A DNA stretch of 64,000 bases from Geothrix sp. 21YS21S-4 (GCF_030845995.1 NZ_CP132719.1:310001-374000); one strand, 5' to 3'. Positions 7,548-18,454 are shown, numbered from the stretch's first letter. Translations and numbers: made by a program. Notes: generated from the letters alone by a model not told the origin.

Positions 7548-8586
7548 CGCCGCTTCCGGCCGCCACGGCCTCCTGGATCCCCTCCGGGGCGTCCTGGCTC
7601 TCTGCGTGGCCGTGTACCACCTCAGCGTGTGGTTCGACCTGTGGCGCTCCGGCTCCGGGCTGAACATGGCGGCGGCGCGGCTGGGGAACTACGGCGTCTC
7701 GGCGTTCTTCGTCCTGAGCGGATTCGTCCTGTTCCGGACGGCGCCCCTGGATCGGATCCGCCGGGAGGGCCTGGGCCGTTTCTGGCTGCGCCGCTTCCTG
7801 CGGCTGGCGCCCCTCTTCTACGTGGGCGTGGCCGTGAACGTGCTGTTCCATCTGGGCATGGGCCCCGATCCCACCGGCCGCTTCCTGCTGGAAAACGTCA
7901 CCCTCGCCTTCGGGGCCATCCATCCCAACCATGCGCTGGTGACGGGAGGCTGGTACGTGGGGCTGGTGGCCCTCCTGTACGCGGTATACCCGCTGCTGGC
8001 ATGGCTGCGGGAAAAGGCCGGACTGCCCTTCCTGGTGGTCCTGGCCGTGGGCCTGTGGGCCTGGAGCCTGCCGTCGACGCTCCACGACGTCATGGCCCAG
8101 GCCCCCTGGAACCGCTTCCACGCCTACGTCCTGGCGCCCAACCAGGTGTTCCTGCTGGCGTGGGGGGGCCTCCTGGCGCACCTCCACGCGGGGACGGCCA
8201 AGCGGCTGGATCCGCGCTGGACTCTGCTCCTGGCGCTTCCCCTCATGTGGATTCTCGTCCGTCCCACGCCCCTGTTCTTCGACCACCTGGCGGCGCTCAC
8301 GGGATGGATCCGCTACCGCTACCTCCTGGTGGCGACGGGGCTCGTCGCCCTCGCGGCGTTCACCCGGGTGGGGACCCTGCCGTGGCCCGGCCGGGTTCTG
8401 GCCCGGCTGGGGGCGTGGAGCTACGGGCTGTACCTCATTCACCCCTTCACCATGAAGGTGGTGGCGCGGCACGCCAGCGGCTGGGCCGGGTTCTCCCTTT
8501 CCCTGGGACTGGCGATCCTCCTCGCCGCGGCCGCGCACCGGTGGATTGAAGCGCCGGTGGACCGCCTGGGCCGCGGGAAGGCCTGA
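7531..8586 (+). CDS. Acyltransferase family 3 (OafA/YrhL-like) membrane protein
   Basis: A 351-residue integral membrane protein with roughly ten hydrophobic segments. Family members transfer acyl (often acetyl) groups to sugars of O-antigen, peptidoglycan or other glycans on the inner membrane. The N-terminal motif LLDPLRGVLALCVAVYHLSVW holds the catalytic-type His of AT3 proteins, and YGVSAFFVLSGFVLFR is the second hallmark. The C-terminal GAWSYGLYLIHPFTMKVV is also typical. The only start ahead of the conserved region is TTG 7531, overlapping the end of purM. The substrate cannot be told; the large polysaccharide locus in this window is one possible target. Confidence 0.88.
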   Translation: MSATASAASGRHGLLDPLRGVLALCVAVYHLSVWFDLWRSGSGLNMAAARLGNYGVSAFFVLSGFVLFRTAPLDRIRREGLGRFWLRRFLRLAPLFYVGVAVNVLFHLGMGPDPTGRFLLENVTLAFGAIHPNHALVTGGWYVGLVALLYAVYPLLAWLREKAGLPFLVVLAVGLWAWSLPSTLHDVMAQAPWNRFHAYVLAPNQVFLLAWGGLLAHLHAGTAKRLDPRWTLLLALPLMWILVRPTPLFFDHLAALTGWIRYRYLLVATGLVALAAFTRVGTLPWPGRVLARLGAWSYGLYLIHPFTMKVVARHASGWAGFSLSLGLAILLAAAAHRWIEAPVDRLGRGKA

Positions 8587-10029
8587 TCAGGTCCCTTCGA
8601 TCCGGGCGTAGAAGCTCGTGCGGCGGAGGTTCTCGTCCACCTTGAAGGTCTGCTGGAGGGGCGGGAAGGCGCGCTGCTCGCAGTCGGTGCGCTCGCACAG
8701 GCGGCAGGTCACGCCGACGGGGACCGGCGGCTGGTCGAGCCGGAGGCCGTCGGCGTAGATCAGGTCCTTGGCGTAGCCCATTTCGCAGCCCAGCCCCAGG
8801 GCCTGGGTGGCGTGCTGGCCCCGGTAGCCGCCGGTATCCTTTTGGATGGTGCGGGCGATGCAGAAGTACTTCCGGCCATCGGGCATTTCGCTGAGCTGGG
8901 TACGGATCAGGCCGGGCGTGAGGAAGGCGGCGTGGGCGTTCCAGCGGGGGCAGGCGCCGGAGAACCGCGCGAACCGGATGCCCGACGCGGAGAAGCTCTT
9001 GGAGATGTTCCCGGCGATGTCGATGCGCAGGAAGTGGAAGGGCACGCCCTCCGCCCCCGGGCGGCGGAGGGTGGTCAGGCGGTGGCAGACCTGCTCGAAG
9101 CTGGCCTGGAACCGCCGGGCCAGGATCTCGATGTCGTAGCGCTCCCCGCGGGCCGCGCGGAGGAACCGGTCGTAGGGCATGATCACCGCCCCCGCGAAGT
9201 AGTTGGCCAGGGCCACCCGGGCGAGGGCGCGGGAGGCGGCGGTCCGCAGCAGGGGATGGGCGGTGAGGTGGTCCAGCAGGGTACCGTGGTCCAGCAGCGC
9301 CAACTGGTGCGCCAGCTGGAAGCTGCGGCTGCGCTGGGGCAGCAGCTCCGACAGGCTGAGGGTCCGCCGGTCCGGATCGAAGCGGCGGAGGAGCCCCGGC
9401 GCTTCCGAGGCCGGATGGATCCGCACCTGGATGCCCCGGGCCTCGAAGGCCGCCGCGAGGACTGGATAGGGGCCGTTCGCCTCAAGCCCGGCGCGAGCCG
9501 CCAGGGCTTCCGCCGCGGCTTCCAGGTCGGGGAAGTGGTTCATGGCCTGCTGGATGAAGTCGCCCACCTCCTCTGAGGCCAGTCGGGTGGCCTCCGGGTC
9601 GAAGCCCTGGCCGTCGCTCAGCCGGGCTGACAGGGTGCCCAGGCTCCCCTGGACGTGCTGGTAGGCGCGGTACAGCTCGAAGACCCCCCGGGCGAGCTGC
9701 GGGCTGTTCTGGACCAGCTCCCGGACGTCCTGGGCCTGGAGGCCCAGGGGCTCGAACAGGGAATCGCCGAACACCTCCATCAGGTCGTCGGACAAGCGCT
9801 GGTCCTCTTCCGGCGCGAGGGCCTTCAGGTCGAGGTGGAACTGCTGGGCCAGCCGGATCAGGAGCGGCGCCGTCAGGGGGCGCTTGTTTCCTTCGATCAG
9901 GTTCAGGTAGCTGGGGCTGATGCCCAGGGCCTGGGCTAGTTGGAGCTGGGTGAGGCCCTCCTGCCGGCGGAGGAGGCGGATCTTGGCGCCGAGGCGGGCT
10001 GCGGGCTTGGCGGGGGCGACCGAGGGCAT
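8587..10029 (-). CDS. ScfR/RamB-type XRE regulator of short-chain fatty-acid or glyoxylate metabolism
   Basis: A 480-residue regulator with an N-terminal HTH_3 domain (about residues 13-66; LTQLQLAQALGISPSYLNLIEGNKR). A central IrrE/ImmA-like DUF955 domain has a degenerate His region (FQLAHQLALLDHG), and the C-terminal DUF2083 domain ends with cysteines 442, 445 and 450 (VTCRLCERTDCEQ). This architecture is that of RamB, MccR and ScfR, which sense acyl-CoA status and control acetate, propionate and glyoxylate genes. It is transcribed divergently from isocitrate lyase, with dyads between them, so control of aceA and of itself is likely (inference). Confidence 0.88.
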   Translation of the reverse strand: MPSVAPAKPAARLGAKIRLLRRQEGLTQLQLAQALGISPSYLNLIEGNKRPLTAPLLIRLAQQFHLDLKALAPEEDQRLSDDLMEVFGDSLFEPLGLQAQDVRELVQNSPQLARGVFELYRAYQHVQGSLGTLSARLSDGQGFDPEATRLASEEVGDFIQQAMNHFPDLEAAAEALAARAGLEANGPYPVLAAAFEARGIQVRIHPASEAPGLLRRFDPDRRTLSLSELLPQRSRSFQLAHQLALLDHGTLLDHLTAHPLLRTAASRALARVALANYFAGAVIMPYDRFLRAARGERYDIEILARRFQASFEQVCHRLTTLRRPGAEGVPFHFLRIDIAGNISKSFSASGIRFARFSGACPRWNAHAAFLTPGLIRTQLSEMPDGRKYFCIARTIQKDTGGYRGQHATQALGLGCEMGYAKDLIYADGLRLDQPPVPVGVTCRLCERTDCEQRAFPPLQQTFKVDENLRRTSFYARIEGT

Positions 10030-10047
10030 GGGAGGCCTTTACAAGAA

Positions 10048-10137
10048 TTGACTGATAAAAAAGTGATGATTTACAGATATTTTCAATTTAACCCATATCA
10101 AATCAATCGTTCATTGACTCGGATCAGAATAAGTCAA
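10048..10137. promoter_or_regulatory. Operator-like dyads between the ScfR/RamB regulator and aceA
   Basis: The 149-bp AT-rich divergent region holds three TTGACT-type half-sites: TTGACT at 10048-10053, TTGACT at 10114-10119, and the inverted AGTCAA at 10132-10137 (TTGACT-N12-AGTCAA). A shorter dyad TCAAT-N5-ATTGA lies at 10103-10117. These are reasonable binding sites for the adjacent regulator or parts of overlapping promoters. No confident -10 element was assigned. Confidence 0.45.
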
Positions 10138-10178
10138 TCTTTGACACATCGCCACTCTTCCACCTTCCTGGAGCTGCC

Positions 10179-11453
<1,275 letters not shown>

Positions 11454-11479
11454 GTTTCGCCCCGAAGAGCCGGCGGGTG

Positions 11480-12286
11480 CTATTTGATGGCGTCCGCCGG
11501 CTTCGGCGTGGGGGTGGGAACCGCGTAGCGCTTCCCCGTGTGGTGGTAGGTGAGGTACTCGCCGAAGAACACGGCCATGAGATCGGCGCAGTCCGCGAAA
11601 TAGGCGAAGCCGTGGGCCTCGCCCTCCTTCATGTCCACGGCCACCCCCGGTAGGCCCTTCACCGCGAGGGCGTTTTCGGCGGCGTCCTTGTCGTCGGCGG
11701 AAGCGAGCACCAGGACGGAAGCTCCCGCGCGGAGGACTGAGGTCTTCACCCGCTCGCGGGCGTCCGCGCCGAAGACGGGCGTTCCCGCCGGGCTGAGCGC
11801 CAGGACGGCCACGGGCTTCACGTCGGCGGCGGCCAGGAGGGACGAGAAAGCGCCGACGCTGGAGCCCGCGAGGCCGATGCGGCGGCCGTCCACGCCCCGC
11901 TGTTTGCGGACCCACGCTGCGGCCTGGACGAGGTCGGCGGGGATCCGGTCGAAGCCCACCGCCTGCGCGGAGGCCATGAAGTTGCCGGACACGGTCACGT
12001 CGGCTCCGGCCTTCCGGGTGCTGGTGCCGTGGCCGCGCAGATCCAGCGCCAGGGTGCCGATCCCGCGGTCCGCGAGGCGGGTCGCCAGTGGCGCCCAGCC
12101 CGCGCGGTCCTTGGCGAACTCGTGGGCCAGGATCACCACGGGCGCCTTCCCCTTCGCGTCCGGAAGCGTGAGGGTGCCCTTCAGCTCGAAACCATCGGAA
12201 CTGGTGAGGGCCATTTCCGTGGAAACGGGCGCGGAAGCGGTCAGGACCAGGGACGCCAAAGGGGCCAGCAGGCGGAGCGTGCGCAT
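11480..12286 (-). CDS. Secreted alpha/beta hydrolase (dienelactone hydrolase-like)
   Basis: A 268-residue protein with a Sec-type signal peptide (MRTLRLLAPLASLVLTASA), so probably periplasmic. It has an alpha/beta-hydrolase fold: the oxyanion region VVILAHEFAKDR, the nucleophile elbow GSSVG (Ser143), an acidic residue in ASADDKD (about 198-199) and the catalytic His225 in GEAHGF. The start at ATG 12286 is supported by GAGG and the signal peptide; longer frames add unlikely sequence over the frr promoter region. Substrate unknown; esterase or peptidase activity is possible. It is divergent from frr. Confidence 0.85.
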   Translation of the reverse strand: MRTLRLLAPLASLVLTASAPVSTEMALTSSDGFELKGTLTLPDAKGKAPVVILAHEFAKDRAGWAPLATRLADRGIGTLALDLRGHGTSTRKAGADVTVSGNFMASAQAVGFDRIPADLVQAAAWVRKQRGVDGRRIGLAGSSVGAFSSLLAAADVKPVAVLALSPAGTPVFGADARERVKTSVLRAGASVLVLASADDKDAAENALAVKGLPGVAVDMKEGEAHGFAYFADCADLMAVFFGEYLTYHHTGKRYAVPTPTPKPADAIK

Positions 12287-12321
12287 GGGGACCTCGGGGA
12301 AGTGCCCCACTCTAGCACGCG

Positions 12322-12349
12322 TGGAACCGCGGCCTTCCTGAGGTATAAA
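12322..12349 (+). promoter_or_regulatory. Candidate promoter of frr
   Basis: TGGAAC (12322-12327), 16-bp spacer, then TATAAA (12344-12349), a good -10 match in GC-rich surroundings. A start site near 12356 would give a leader of about 20 nt before the GAGG ribosome site and ATG 12378. Confidence 0.5.
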
Positions 12350-12377
12350 AGAGGGTTTCCGATTTGAAGAGGTGCCC

Positions 12378-12953
12378 ATGTCCATCCAGACCCCCGACGC
12401 CGTCCTGCAGGAGACCAAGCGGCGCATGCACGCGTCCGTGGAGGCGCTGAAGAAGGAGATGGCCACCATCCGCACCGGCCGGGCCAACGCGAGCCTGCTG
12501 GACAACGTCCACGTCGAGTACTACGGCTCCACGGTTCCCCTGAACCAGATGGGCACGGTGTCCGTCCCCGAGGCCGGAATGCTGGTGGTGACGCCCTTCG
12601 ACAAGAGCGCCATCAAGGCCGTAGAGACGGCCATCCTCAAGTCCGAATTGGGCATCAACCCCTCCAACGACGGCAACGTGATCCGCCTCCCGATTCCGAT
12701 GCTCACGGAGGAGCGGCGCAAGGAGCTGGTGAAGGTGCTCCACCGCCTGGGCGAGGAGATCAAGACCGGCGTCCGCAACATCCGCCGCGACGCCAACGAG
12801 GACGTGAAGAAGCTGGAGAAGGCGAAGGAAGGGCACATCTCCGAAGACGCGGCGAAGAAGACCCTGGAGGACATCCAGAAGGTCACCGACGCCCACATCA
12901 AGGAGATCGACGAGGCCATGAAGCACAAAGAAGCCGAGATCATGAAGGTCTGA
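12378..12953 (+). CDS. frr: Ribosome recycling factor
   Basis: With EF-G, splits the post-termination ribosome. The 191-residue protein matches the family throughout: EALKKEMATIRTGRANASLLDN, PLNQMGTVSVPEAGMLVVTPFD, GINPSNDGNVIRLPIPMLTEERRKELVK and the C-terminal KEIDEAMKHKEAEIMKV. ATG 12378 has GAGG at good spacing; an alternative GTG two codons earlier is less likely. It appears to be transcribed alone from the TATAAA promoter. Usually pyrH or tsf lies nearby, but neither is here. Confidence 0.97.
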   Translation: MSIQTPDAVLQETKRRMHASVEALKKEMATIRTGRANASLLDNVHVEYYGSTVPLNQMGTVSVPEAGMLVVTPFDKSAIKAVETAILKSELGINPSNDGNVIRLPIPMLTEERRKELVKVLHRLGEEIKTGVRNIRRDANEDVKKLEKAKEGHISEDAAKKTLEDIQKVTDAHIKEIDEAMKHKEAEIMKV

Positions 12954-12964
12954 CCCCGCCGGGA

Positions 12965-13092
12965 CCCGGCGAGGGTCAGAATAACGCCCGAGTGGGACAC
13001 GATCCGGCGCGTGACCAGCCGGAATCGCAGCCCGCGAAGCCGGCCCCCGGCGAGGGTCAGAGCCACGCCGGAGTGGGACGCGCTCCAGCGCG
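12965..13092 (+). repeat. Two-copy 47-bp direct repeat downstream of frr
   Basis: The unit at 12965-13011 recurs at 13046-13092, 81 bp apart, with about seven mismatches (roughly 85% identity). Both begin CCCGGCGAGGGTCAGA and end with GCGCG. The 193-bp gap between frr and the TSUP gene contains no gene that I can support. The units look like an extragenic REP-type element; a genome-wide count would tell. Confidence 0.65.
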
Positions 13093-13146
13093 GGGCGATG
13101 CTCCCTAGCTCATTTGTGCCGTTGAATCGCTTCTCAGAAGATCCCC

Positions 13147-13920
13147 ATGCCCTCCCTCCCCGTCCTCGTCCTCCTCATGCTGGCCGCCCTCCTGGCGGGG
13201 TTCATCGATGCCGTGGTGGGAGGAGGCGGGCTGATCACAGTCCCCGCGCTGATGCTCGGGCTGCCGGCGGGGACGCCCCTGCCGACGCTGCTGGGGACGA
13301 ACAAGGCGGTGGCGGTGACGGGCACCACCTTGGCCGCGGGAACGTTCCTGCGCTCCGGTGCGCTGGCGTGGCGCGAACTGGTGGGACCCGTCCTGGCCTC
13401 GGCCCTCGGCGCTTCCGTGGGCGTGTGGCTCACCTACCGCGTCCACGGGGATTTTCTGAAGCCCATGCTCTTGGTTCTCCTGGTGGCGATGCTGGTCTTC
13501 ACGCTCCTCAAGCCGGAGCTGGGCAGCCTGCACGCGCCGCGCTTCGGGCTCCATCACCAGCGGGGTCTGGCGGCGCTCATCGCGCTGGCCCTGGGCTTCT
13601 ACGACGGGTTCTTCGGGCCGGGCACGGGCTCGCTGCTGATCTTTCTGTTCGTGTCGGTGCTGGGATTCGATTTTCTGCGGGCCTCGGCCCTGGCCAAGGG
13701 CGTGAACTGGGCGTCGAACCTCACGTCCATGGTCCTGTTCGTGAGCCGGGGGAGCTGGATCCCCGGCGTGGCCGTGGGCATGGCCGCGGCGAACGGCGTG
13801 GGCGGCTATCTCGGCGCGCACGTCGCGGTGAACCGCGGCAGCGGGTGGGTGCGCGGGCTGTTCATCGCCGTCGTGGGGGCTTTGATCCTCCGGCTGGGCT
13901 GGCAGCTGCTCGTGCCCTGA
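13147..13920 (+). CDS. TSUP (TauE/SafE) family permease
   Basis: A 257-residue integral membrane protein of the TauE/SafE family, with about eight hydrophobic segments. The family typically exports sulfite or organosulfur anions. The hallmark N-terminal repeat LLAGFIDAVVGGGGLITVPAL (about residues 16-36) and the second-half equivalent LGFYDGFFGPGTGSLLIFLF are both clear. The substrate cannot be inferred from neighbours. The start at ATG 13147 has a weak ribosome site. Likely monocistronic. Confidence 0.92.
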   Translation: MPSLPVLVLLMLAALLAGFIDAVVGGGGLITVPALMLGLPAGTPLPTLLGTNKAVAVTGTTLAAGTFLRSGALAWRELVGPVLASALGASVGVWLTYRVHGDFLKPMLLVLLVAMLVFTLLKPELGSLHAPRFGLHHQRGLAALIALALGFYDGFFGPGTGSLLIFLFVSVLGFDFLRASALAKGVNWASNLTSMVLFVSRGSWIPGVAVGMAAANGVGGYLGAHVAVNRGSGWVRGLFIAVVGALILRLGWQLLVP

Positions 13921-13978
13921 CCGCGGCTCCGGTTTCCCCGGTGGCCGGAAAAGCGGACCCGGGTATGCTGGTCGCTCC

Positions 13979-14269
13979 ATGCCCGCTTCCCGCCACCGTC
14001 CTTTCGCCTGGGACATCCTCTTCCGAGCGCTGCGCTTCTTCTACCTGCTGTGGGGGGGGATGCTGCTGTCGACCCTGGCCTTCTACGGGCGGCTGAAGCT
14101 GCCGCCGGCCTTCTGGCACTGGCCGGACCTGTGCCGAGCGCTGATGGGCCCCTGGGGCCGGGCGGTGGCCCTGGCGCTGGGACTGGTGATGTGCCTGGCG
14201 GCGCTCCTGGAGGTGTGGGAGCTGGTGGATCGCCTTCTGGTTCGCTTCATGGACGATCCGGATTCCTGA
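13979..14269 (+). CDS. Small two-span membrane protein, unknown function
   Basis: A 96-residue protein with two hydrophobic segments (FFYLLWGGMLLSTLAFYG, about residues 20-38; AVALALGLVMCLAALLEVWELV, about 62-84) and an acidic C-terminal tail. I do not recognise the family. The start at ATG 13979 has no Shine-Dalgarno match, but a -10-like TATGCT ends nine bases upstream, which would give a leaderless mRNA if real. It sits between the TSUP and porin genes on the same strand. Confidence 0.6.
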   Translation: MPASRHRPFAWDILFRALRFFYLLWGGMLLSTLAFYGRLKLPPAFWHWPDLCRALMGPWGRAVALALGLVMCLAALLEVWELVDRLLVRFMDDPDS

Positions 14270-14312
14270 TCCTCTTGGTGATCGGGGATCTTTTGGCGAT
14301 CCTGGAGCCTTG

Positions 14313-14339
14313 GGCTTGAACCCTTCGGGGGTTCGGGCC
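14313..14339 (+). terminator. Strong UUCG-type hairpin upstream of the porin gene
   Basis: An 11-bp stem (two G-T pairs) with a TTCGG loop, GGCTTGAACCC / GGGTTCGGGCC. There is no T-run after it, so it may be a terminator for the small membrane-protein gene that works with other factors, or a 5' stabiliser for the porin mRNA. Confidence 0.4.
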
Positions 14340-14371
14340 ATTCAAGAGTCGTGTTTCGGAGGCGGGGCGAT

Positions 14372-15748
14372 ATGGCGCAGGCGGTTCGTGGAATCATCGG
14401 GGCGGGACTCGTACTGGGGGCCGCCGCGCTTCCGGCCGTGGCCCAGAGTCTGGCCCTCCCGGCGGCCGATCCCGTGGGCATCAGCCGGAGCGGGGCCCAG
14501 GTGGCCTACGGCTACAGCCTCGAAGCCGCCGCCCTCAATCCCGCCCTGCTGGCCTCCCTCCGGGAAAAGGGCGGCTTCTATCTCTCCGGTGGAGCCGACC
14601 TGGCGTCCATCCAGCAGAGCCTGGAATCTACCCAGTTCACGCGCTACAGCGCCGACCGCAACCGCGCCCTGGTGGCCTTCGGCGCCGGCTACCACCTCTC
14701 GCCCACGTTCAGCCTGGGATTGAAGCTGGACGAGCCCTTCGCCCGTCACGCCCAGCTCCTGGACGATGCCCCGAGCCGCTTCCAAGGCGACGGGATCGAT
14801 CTCTCCGCCCGACGGCTGGAGGCGCAGGCCGCCTGGGCCCTCAGCCCCAACCTGTCCGTGGGTGTGGGCGTGGGCGCCGCCCGGCTGGGATTCGAGTCCA
14901 GCAGCGTCATGCGGTTCGGGATTCCCCTGGACGCCTCCGTGCCCGCCTCCGGCACCAACCCGGTCAGCGGCCTGGTGGAGCAGCGCGTGGGCCAGTCGGG
15001 CCACAAGACCGTGCCCAGCTACTCCCTCGGCATCCGGTGGGCCATCAGTCCCCGGTGGACCGTGGCCGCCGCGCACCAGTCGGGGCTGAAGGGAGACCTC
15101 GATCTCCAAGCGGGTTTCCGCGGCGCGGACATGGGCGTCTATGCCAATGACGGCCTCAGCCGGACGGCGCCCCTCGGCACGGCCGCGCGGGTTCCCGCGC
15201 TCCTGGCCGCGTCCACGCCGTTTCACGCGGGAAGCGACACCGTGGAACTGCCCTCGCAGACCACCCTCGGATTCCGTCACCGGGCCACGCCCATGGTGAC
15301 CTGGGAGATGGACGTGCGCTGGACCTCGGCGGGCCTCCGGGTGCCCTCCTTCGCGCAGGTGGCCACGCCCAGTGGAACCGTGGTCTCGCCCGCGGAGATC
15401 GCCCAGGGCAAGAGCCACCTCGGGGTCGGCGCTTCCGTGGAAGTGGAACTCGGGAAGTTCTGGACGGTGCGCGGCGGACTGTCCCTGGACCAGCGATCGC
15501 AGGAGGAGGCCCTGACGGAGCCCCTGCTGGACGGGTCGCGGACGGCGGCCTTCTCCATCGGCGCGGGCTACAAGGTGTGGGGCGGCGAACTGAACTTCGG
15601 CTACCAGTACCGGCTGAGCGAGGATCAGGATTCCCGCACGATGGTGGGCAGCTGGAGCTCCTCCGGCTACCGCGTCGTGCAGGCCGACCGGCTGCGGATG
15701 GAGGGAATGGGACACCTCCTGGCCCTCGGCTTCAAGAAGACGTTCTAG
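14372..15748 (+). CDS. FadL/OmpP1/TodX-family outer-membrane channel
   Basis: A 458-residue outer-membrane beta-barrel protein. Signal peptide AVRGIIGAGLVLGAAALPAVAQ is followed by LPAADPVGISRSGAQVAYG, where FadL proteins have the N-terminal hatch. Many amphipathic strands follow (WTVAAAHQSGLKGDLDLQAGF; TTLGFRHRATPMVTWEMDVRW), and the protein ends with the barrel-type terminal Phe (GFKKTF). FadL relatives move hydrophobic compounds such as fatty acids or aromatics across the outer membrane. ATG 14372 is chosen because GGAGG precedes it and the signal peptide follows. The cargo is unknown. Confidence 0.85.
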   Translation: MAQAVRGIIGAGLVLGAAALPAVAQSLALPAADPVGISRSGAQVAYGYSLEAAALNPALLASLREKGGFYLSGGADLASIQQSLESTQFTRYSADRNRALVAFGAGYHLSPTFSLGLKLDEPFARHAQLLDDAPSRFQGDGIDLSARRLEAQAAWALSPNLSVGVGVGAARLGFESSSVMRFGIPLDASVPASGTNPVSGLVEQRVGQSGHKTVPSYSLGIRWAISPRWTVAAAHQSGLKGDLDLQAGFRGADMGVYANDGLSRTAPLGTAARVPALLAASTPFHAGSDTVELPSQTTLGFRHRATPMVTWEMDVRWTSAGLRVPSFAQVATPSGTVVSPAEIAQGKSHLGVGASVEVELGKFWTVRGGLSLDQRSQEEALTEPLLDGSRTAAFSIGAGYKVWGGELNFGYQYRLSEDQDSRTMVGSWSSSGYRVVQADRLRMEGMGHLLALGFKKTF

Positions 15749-15750
15749 CC

Positions 15751-16509
15751 GTGCGCTATCTCGGTCCCCACGCCTGCGAAGAGGCCCTGGTCCGCGGCGA
15801 ACTGCACACGGTCTGGATCGCGCCGGCGGCCTTCGGGCGGCTGGCGCGGTTCATCGCCGAGGCCCGGACCGCCGGCGTCGTGGTCCATCGGGAGCCCATG
15901 GAGGGCCTCGATCGGCGCAGTCAGGGCCAGCGCCATCAGGGCATCCTGGGCGAGGGCGCGGCCTTCGCGTACACCGATTTCGAGGACCTGCTTCCCCGCT
16001 TGACGGCGAAGGGGGACGCGTCCCTCGTCCTGGCGCTGGACGGCGTGACCGATCCCCACAACCTCGGCGCCATCCTCCGCTCCGCCGCCGCGGCGGGCGT
16101 GGATGGCGTCGTGCTGCCGGAACGGCGCTCGGCGGCGGTGAACGAGACCGTGATCCGCGCCAGCGCCGGAACGGCGGGTCGCGTGCCCGTGTGCCGGGTG
16201 GTGAACCTGGGGCGGGCCCTGGACGGATTGAAGGACGCGGGCGCGTGGATCTACGGCCTCGCGGCGGGCGAAGGAAGCCGCGACTACCTGGCGGAGCCCT
16301 TCGACCGCGCCACGGTGCTGGTGATGGGCGCCGAGGGAGAGGGCCTCCACCTCAAGATCCGCGAGCGCTGCGACGGCCTGCTGCACATTCCGATGCCCGG
16401 CGGCGTGGAGAGCCTCAACGTGTCCGCGGCGGCGGCAGTGGCGCTGTTCCGCGTGCTGGCGCGGCGCAGCACTCCGAAGTTTTCCCTTGAGGCGTCCCCA
16501 GGGGTGTGA
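15751..16509 (+). CDS. rlmB: TrmH/SpoU-family 23S rRNA 2'-O-methyltransferase (RlmB-like)
   Basis: A 252-residue SPOUT methyltransferase that uses S-adenosylmethionine to 2'-O-methylate rRNA, most like RlmB (G2251 of 23S rRNA). It has an N-terminal substrate-binding domain (RYLGPHACEEALVRGE), then the knotted catalytic domain with DGVTDPHNLGAILRSAAAAG, VLVMGAEGEGL and PMPGGVESLNVSAAAAVAL (SpoU motifs 1-3). The GTG start at 15751 lies three bases after the porin stop, so co-transcription is likely. The tRNA-tuf promoter overlaps its 3' end. A tRNA target (TrmH) is the main alternative. Confidence 0.9.
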   Translation: MRYLGPHACEEALVRGELHTVWIAPAAFGRLARFIAEARTAGVVVHREPMEGLDRRSQGQRHQGILGEGAAFAYTDFEDLLPRLTAKGDASLVLALDGVTDPHNLGAILRSAAAAGVDGVVLPERRSAAVNETVIRASAGTAGRVPVCRVVNLGRALDGLKDAGAWIYGLAAGEGSRDYLAEPFDRATVLVMGAEGEGLHLKIRERCDGLLHIPMPGGVESLNVSAAAAVALFRVLARRSTPKFSLEASPGV

Positions 16510-16515
16510 TACCTT
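16487..16515 (+). promoter_or_regulatory. Candidate promoter of the tRNA-tuf operon
   Basis: TTGAGG (16487-16492), 17-bp spacer, then TACCTT (16510-16515) preceded by TG as in an extended -10. It overlaps the end of the methyltransferase gene and precedes the three tRNA genes and tuf. Confidence 0.45.
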
Positions 16516-16642
16516 TCGAGTTCCCTGTCAGGAAAGCCCTGCCTCGCAGCGAGCCTGACACGGAGCCCTTTCCGGGCTTCGAGGACCGCCTTACGGGGCG
16601 CCCCTGGGAAGATTGACAAGCCCCGGGAGGGGCGCCGGACAT

Positions 16643-16729
16643 GCCGAGATGGCCGAGTGGTTAATGGCAGCAGACTGTAAATCTGCCACGCATCGCGTTA
16701 CGGAGGTTCGAATCCTTCTCTCGGCACCA
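16643..16729 (+). tRNA. tRNA-Tyr (GTA)
   Basis: 87 nt including encoded CCA. The acceptor stem GCCGAGA pairs with TCTCGGC, and the anticodon loop CTGTAAA gives GTA. A long variable arm makes it type II, and the T-arm GGTTCGAATCC is canonical. First of three tRNA genes leading into tuf. Confidence 0.97.
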
Positions 16730-16760
16730 GTCCTTTGGATCGCATTCAGATCGATCCCTT

Positions 16761-16837
<77 letters not shown>

Positions 16838-16903
16838 CCCTCCCCGTCCTCCGGGCCGCCCGGTCGGACGGAAAGGCCCCCGCTCCCGCGGGGAAGGTTC
16901 CAA

Positions 16904-16978
<75 letters not shown>

Positions 16979-17029
16979 CCCTTTGCATCGTTCCCCTTCA
17001 TTCTCTCTTCCACCCTTCAGGAGGCACCC

Positions 17030-18223
<1,194 letters not shown>

Positions 18224-18255
18224 AGCCGGACCGCCCTCCGACTTAGGAGGTCCCC

Positions 18256-18405
18256 ATGCGCGACATCATTCATCTGCAGTGCCAAGAGTGCAAGCGTAAG
18301 AACTACAGCACGACGAAGAACAAGAAGACCACCACGGGCAAGCTTGAATTCAACAAGTTCTGCCGGTTCTGTGGCGGTTATCGGGTTCACCGCGAGACGA
18401 AGTAG
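18256..18405 (+). CDS. rpmG: 50S ribosomal protein L33
   Basis: A 49-residue large-subunit protein. It has the Zn-ribbon form: LQCQECKRKNYST gives the first CxxC pair and FCRFCGGYRVHRETK the second. The TTTGKLEFNKF segment is typical. ATG 18256 has AGGAGG seven bases upstream. It lies between tuf and tRNA-Trp, as in many bacteria. The zinc-binding (C+) version may take part in zinc economy, but no zinc-regulated site is visible. Confidence 0.97.
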   Translation: MRDIIHLQCQECKRKNYSTTKNKKTTTGKLEFNKFCRFCGGYRVHRETK

Positions 18406-18454
18406 TCTCCGGTCCCGAGGGTTCCCACCCGGCTTCCCGCCGGGTGGTTCCCAC

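Noticed and set aside
12965-13092. CRISPR array
   Set aside because: Only two imperfect units and a 34-bp spacer-like gap; no further copies and no cas genes.
13105-14016. A 303-codon minus-strand frame opposite the TSUP permease
   Set aside because: Rich in His, Gln, Arg and Pro with no domain; the plus-strand permease is well supported.
16613-16642. TTGACA at 16613 as -35 of a promoter for tRNA-Tyr
   Set aside because: The matching -10 position would overlap the base just before the mature tRNA with no good hexamer, leaving no room for a transcription start.
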